The notes under the pieces were generated by a model. The model saw nothing but the letters and a program-made list of their open reading frames with translations, was not told the DNA's origin and made no database searches. A stretch of DNA of 64,000 nt from Yinghuangia elevatio. Its GTDB lineage: Bacteria > Actinomycetota > Actinomycetes > Streptomycetales > Streptomycetaceae. Within the stretch, counting starts at the first letter, position 1; each line of letters starts with the position of its first letter. The DNA lies in contig NZ_JBEZFP010000008.1 in NCBI RefSeq assembly GCF_040649515.1, positions 1 to 64,000 of the forward strand. Direction: 5' to 3'. Of this stretch, positions 61,770-64,000 are shown piece by piece. Both the position numbers and the translations under genes were made by a program.

Positions 61770-62471
61770 TCAGGCCACGGGGCCGCCCGACGCCTTGCGG
61801 CGGCTCCCGCCCGATCGCGGTGCGGTGGTGCGCTTCGCCCCCGCGGAAGTCCCGGGCGGGGTACGCCGTCCGGGGCGCGGGGTCACGCCGTCGAGCACGA
61901 GGCCGAGGAACTGCTCCTCGAGTTCGTCGAGCGTGTGCCCGCTGGTCCGGTGCCAACCCACCGAGAGCCACAGCGGATACGTGAGGTAGCGGTACACGAG
62001 GTCGGGGGTCAGGTCGCCGCGGAAGTCCCCGGCTGCGATCCCGGCCTCCAGCGTGTCCATCCACAGCGCGCGGACCCGCAGGCTCGAGTCGTTCAGGTGC
62101 GCGAACCGCGGCAGGGTCGCGAGGTACGCGTAGTCCCGCAGGTACACGGTGCACGCGTCCGGGTGGGCCGCGATGACCCGGAAGGCCGCGTGCACGAGCC
62201 CGCGGAGCCGGGGGAGCGGTTCGGTGTTCTCGTCGACCGCTTCCTGGTACCAGGCGGAGAGGTCGTCCATCGCCCCGGTCAGGAGCTCGTCGACCATCTC
62301 CTCCTTCGACTCGAACCAGTGGTAGAGGCTGCCGGCCTGGATGTCGACCGCGTCGGCGATCTCCCGTACGGTCGTCGCCGCGACGCCCTTGCGGGCGAAC
62401 AGCGACGCCGCCTCGGCGAGGATGAGTTCCCGTCGGGCGGGCGCCTCGGGCGCCGTCTTCCTGCGTGCCAT
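61770..62471 (-). CDS. TetR-family regulator (KstR2-like N-terminus)
   Basis: Regulator of 233 residues. HTH about 15-60 (RRELILAEAASLFARKGVAATTVREIADAVDIQAGSLYHWFESKEEMV), of the form seen in KstR2-like repressors of steroid or acyl-CoA catabolism. The C-terminal tail is Arg/Ser/Gly-rich. Start ATG 62471 has GGAAGACACGAA upstream. Two TetR-type palindromes lie 300 bases upstream beside the divergent solute-binding gene, so it probably represses that transporter and the serine hydrolase downstream of itself. Confidence 0.9.
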   Translation of the reverse strand: MARRKTAPEAPARRELILAEAASLFARKGVAATTVREIADAVDIQAGSLYHWFESKEEMVDELLTGAMDDLSAWYQEAVDENTEPLPRLRGLVHAAFRVIAAHPDACTVYLRDYAYLATLPRFAHLNDSSLRVRALWMDTLEAGIAAGDFRGDLTPDLVYRYLTYPLWLSVGWHRTSGHTLDELEEQFLGLVLDGVTPRPGRRTPPGTSAGAKRTTAPRSGGSRRKASGGPVA

Positions 62472-62771
62472 CAGTTCGTGTCTTCCTGCTCCGGCCGGTG
62501 GTTCTGCGCAGCCTAACCGCAGGACGGGGGTTTTCCGGAGGACTTGGTTCCGCTGCTCGTGCGCACCGCCTTCCGTCCCGGTGCGCCGCACGCAATTGCC
62601 GCGCGTGCAACGCGTCTTGAGGCGGCGCCCGGGGGTTCCGAACCGCCTCTCGACCGGTTTCCGAGCCGGCGCTCGGGTGGTCCGGAAAGGCCGTTCGGTG
62701 GTGCCGGTCCGCCGTCGGGTGTGTGGGGGAGAGCTGCCGGGGAGTACTGGTTTCCGGCCTGGGCAACTAAT

Positions 62772-62809
62772 CTAACGAGCGTTAGTTGGCTATCTAACAT
62801 TTGTTAGAT
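62772..62809. promoter_or_regulatory. two TetR-type operator palindromes
   Basis: CTAACGAGCGTTAG (62772-62785) and ATCTAACATTTGTTAGAT (62792-62809) are both perfect palindromes sharing the half-site CTAAC. Their centres lie 22 bases apart, about two turns of the helix, so two repressor dimers could bind the same face. They lie about 130 bases before the solute-binding gene in an AT-rich island, and a TTAGAT hexamer within the second site could be its -10. Confidence 0.82.
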
Positions 62810-62941
62810 TACTCGGAACTTTTACGCCCCGGCCCGGCCGGCTGTCAAGGCTTGTGCGGCACCGGGTCCTGCTCTACGTTGACCGGCACCATCCGTGGGG
62901 GATGGCCTCCGGGGAGCGGACGCGAAAGGCGTTGCTCCCTC

Positions 62942-64000
62942 ATGAACCGCACGTACACCTCTTCCGGACCGCGCAGCGCGCCGCGCCGCGGAACCGGCGG
63001 AATCCGCCGTACCCGCAGAATCGCCGCGGGGGCGGCGGCCGTCGCACTCGCCCTGGTCGCCACCGCGTGCGGCGGGGACGACAAGAAGGACACCGACTCC
63101 CAGGCGGCGGGAGGGAGTTCGGCACAGAACGCCGACATGCCGGCCGCCAAGATCGTCGGCCTGTGGCAGGTCAAGGGCGAGGACCCGAACGCGATCGACG
63201 ACTACCAGAACGGCGCCCTGATCGCGGTCGACGAGATCAACGCCAAAGGCGGCGTGCTCGGCAAGCCGCTGGAGTTCGAGCGCGTGCCCAGCGGCCTCAA
63301 CCCGACATCGGCACGCACCGCGTTCCTCCAGGCCAAGGACAAGAAGCCGAGCGGCATGGTGGGCTTCCCGGGCGGCACCGAGGCGCAGGGGCTGCAGCGC
63401 GACATCGACGCGGCCGGCATCCCGATCGTCAACGTGAACAACGACATCACGCTGCTGTACGGCGCCAAGAACGGCAGCGAGTGGATGTTCACCACCAACC
63501 CCTACGACGGCGCGACCGCCCGCAACATGGTCGCCCTCGCGGTGAAGAACAACTGGGCGAAGATCGGCATCCTCGGCAACGAGCTCGGGTACGGGCGCGA
63601 CGGAACCGCGCGTACCGAGGCCGCGGTCAAAGGCACGACCGCCGCGGTCGGCGACAAGCGCCTGGTGCCGGTCACCGCCACCGACCTGACCGAGGCGGTC
63701 CTCGCCCTCAAGGGCAGCGACGCCGTCTTCTCGTGGACGTACCCGAACACGCTTGCCGCGCAGCTCAAGCAGATGGCCCAGAACAACATCACCACCCCGG
63801 TGTTGGGCGGCGGTTCGACGCCGGTGGTGGTCAACTACGGCCTCGCCAAGGGCAAGGAGATCGAGAACCTCAACGCGGTCCTGGCCTGCCTCCCGGCGAT
63901 CGACACGCGGCCGGCGAGCAAGGCGTTCAACGACGCGTACAAGGCCAAGTTCGGCACGGACGCCCCACCGCTCGCCGCCGCCGCGCACGACGCGGTGTGG
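62942..64000 (+). CDS. branched-chain-amino-acid-type ABC transporter solute-binding lipoprotein (partial)
   Basis: The gene runs off the window; 353 codons are present from ATG 62942. The N-terminus has an Arg-rich n-region, a hydrophobic stretch AAGAAAVALALVATAC and the lipobox ATAC followed by GGDDKKD, so Cys43 is the likely lipidated residue. The mature part is a type-1 periplasmic-binding fold (IVGLWQVKGEDPNAIDDYQNG, ALIAVDEINAKGGVLGKPLE, NNWAKIGILGNELGYGRD), as in LivJ/LivK-type or aromatic-acid uptake systems. The TetR operators upstream suggest substrate-induced expression. The rest of the transporter should lie just beyond position 64000. Confidence 0.9.
   Translation, partial: MNRTYTSSGPRSAPRRGTGGIRRTRRIAAGAAAVALALVATACGGDDKKDTDSQAAGGSSAQNADMPAAKIVGLWQVKGEDPNAIDDYQNGALIAVDEINAKGGVLGKPLEFERVPSGLNPTSARTAFLQAKDKKPSGMVGFPGGTEAQGLQRDIDAAGIPIVNVNNDITLLYGAKNGSEWMFTTNPYDGATARNMVALAVKNNWAKIGILGNELGYGRDGTARTEAAVKGTTAAVGDKRLVPVTATDLTEAVLALKGSDAVFSWTYPNTLAAQLKQMAQNNITTPVLGGGSTPVVVNYGLAKGKEIENLNAVLACLPAIDTRPASKAFNDAYKAKFGTDAPPLAAAAHDAVW

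Overview
The window comes from a very GC-rich actinobacterium, most likely of the Streptomycetaceae or a close relative. The evidence is an orn-adpA pair, rare TTA (bldA-type) codons in regulatory genes, an F420-type luciferase-like oxidoreductase, a DUF397 protein, a YhgE/Pip-type permease, and many GTG/TTG starts with 4-bp ATGA/GTGA overlaps. I cannot fix the genus. I saw no rRNA, CRISPR array, prophage or intact insertion sequence.

Region 1 (1-11100). A tRNA-Lys leads into a TTA-containing XRE-type regulator with a large C-terminal helical domain. Then comes a tightly coupled four-gene operon (2205-6653): a Cas4/RecB-like PD-(D/E)XK nuclease with an Fe-S-type cysteine set, a 513-residue protein of unknown function, a 64-residue protein made of nine pentapeptide repeats, and a compact UPF1-type SF1B helicase. 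The nuclease and helicase together have the domain content of Dna2, split over two genes; this is the best candidate in the window for an undescribed system. A small convergent HTH-like gene, a primase-polymerase-like gene, a Tat-exported paralogue of the first regulator's C-terminal domain, and a HAD hydrolase follow.

Region 2 (11100-27400) is mixed: a phosphotransferase coupled to a lipocalin-like protein, a RelA/SpoT homologue with a degenerate synthetase, a MarR regulator, an enoyl-CoA hydratase divergent from an acyl-CoA ligase, a soluble Ser/Thr kinase-TPR fusion, a FUSC-type membrane protein, a deoxyribosyltransferase-Nudix fusion, small genes, a VanZ-like protein and hemC.

Region 3 (27400-45700) holds tRNA-His with a strong hairpin, the orn-adpA developmental locus (TTA codon and long N-terminal extension in adpA), a universal stress protein, a MerR-SCP2 fusion, a TetR regulator divergent from a GH3 glycosidase, DUF397, an ABC-like pair with an altered Walker A motif, a TPR protein, a Tat-exported amine oxidase coupled to a membrane-anchored RidA, an ACT protein and an LCP cell-wall ligase.

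Region 4 (45700-64000) starts with a possible mobile-element relic and a beta-helix/AAA+ fusion. It continues with polyphosphate glucokinase, two amidohydrolases, a DEDDh exonuclease, redox enzymes, a VOC protein divergent from a CGNR zinc-finger regulator across a palindrome, a SpoU methyltransferase, two secreted or hydrolytic enzymes, and a TetR gene divergent, across two TetR-type palindromes, from an ABC solute-binding lipoprotein cut by the window end.
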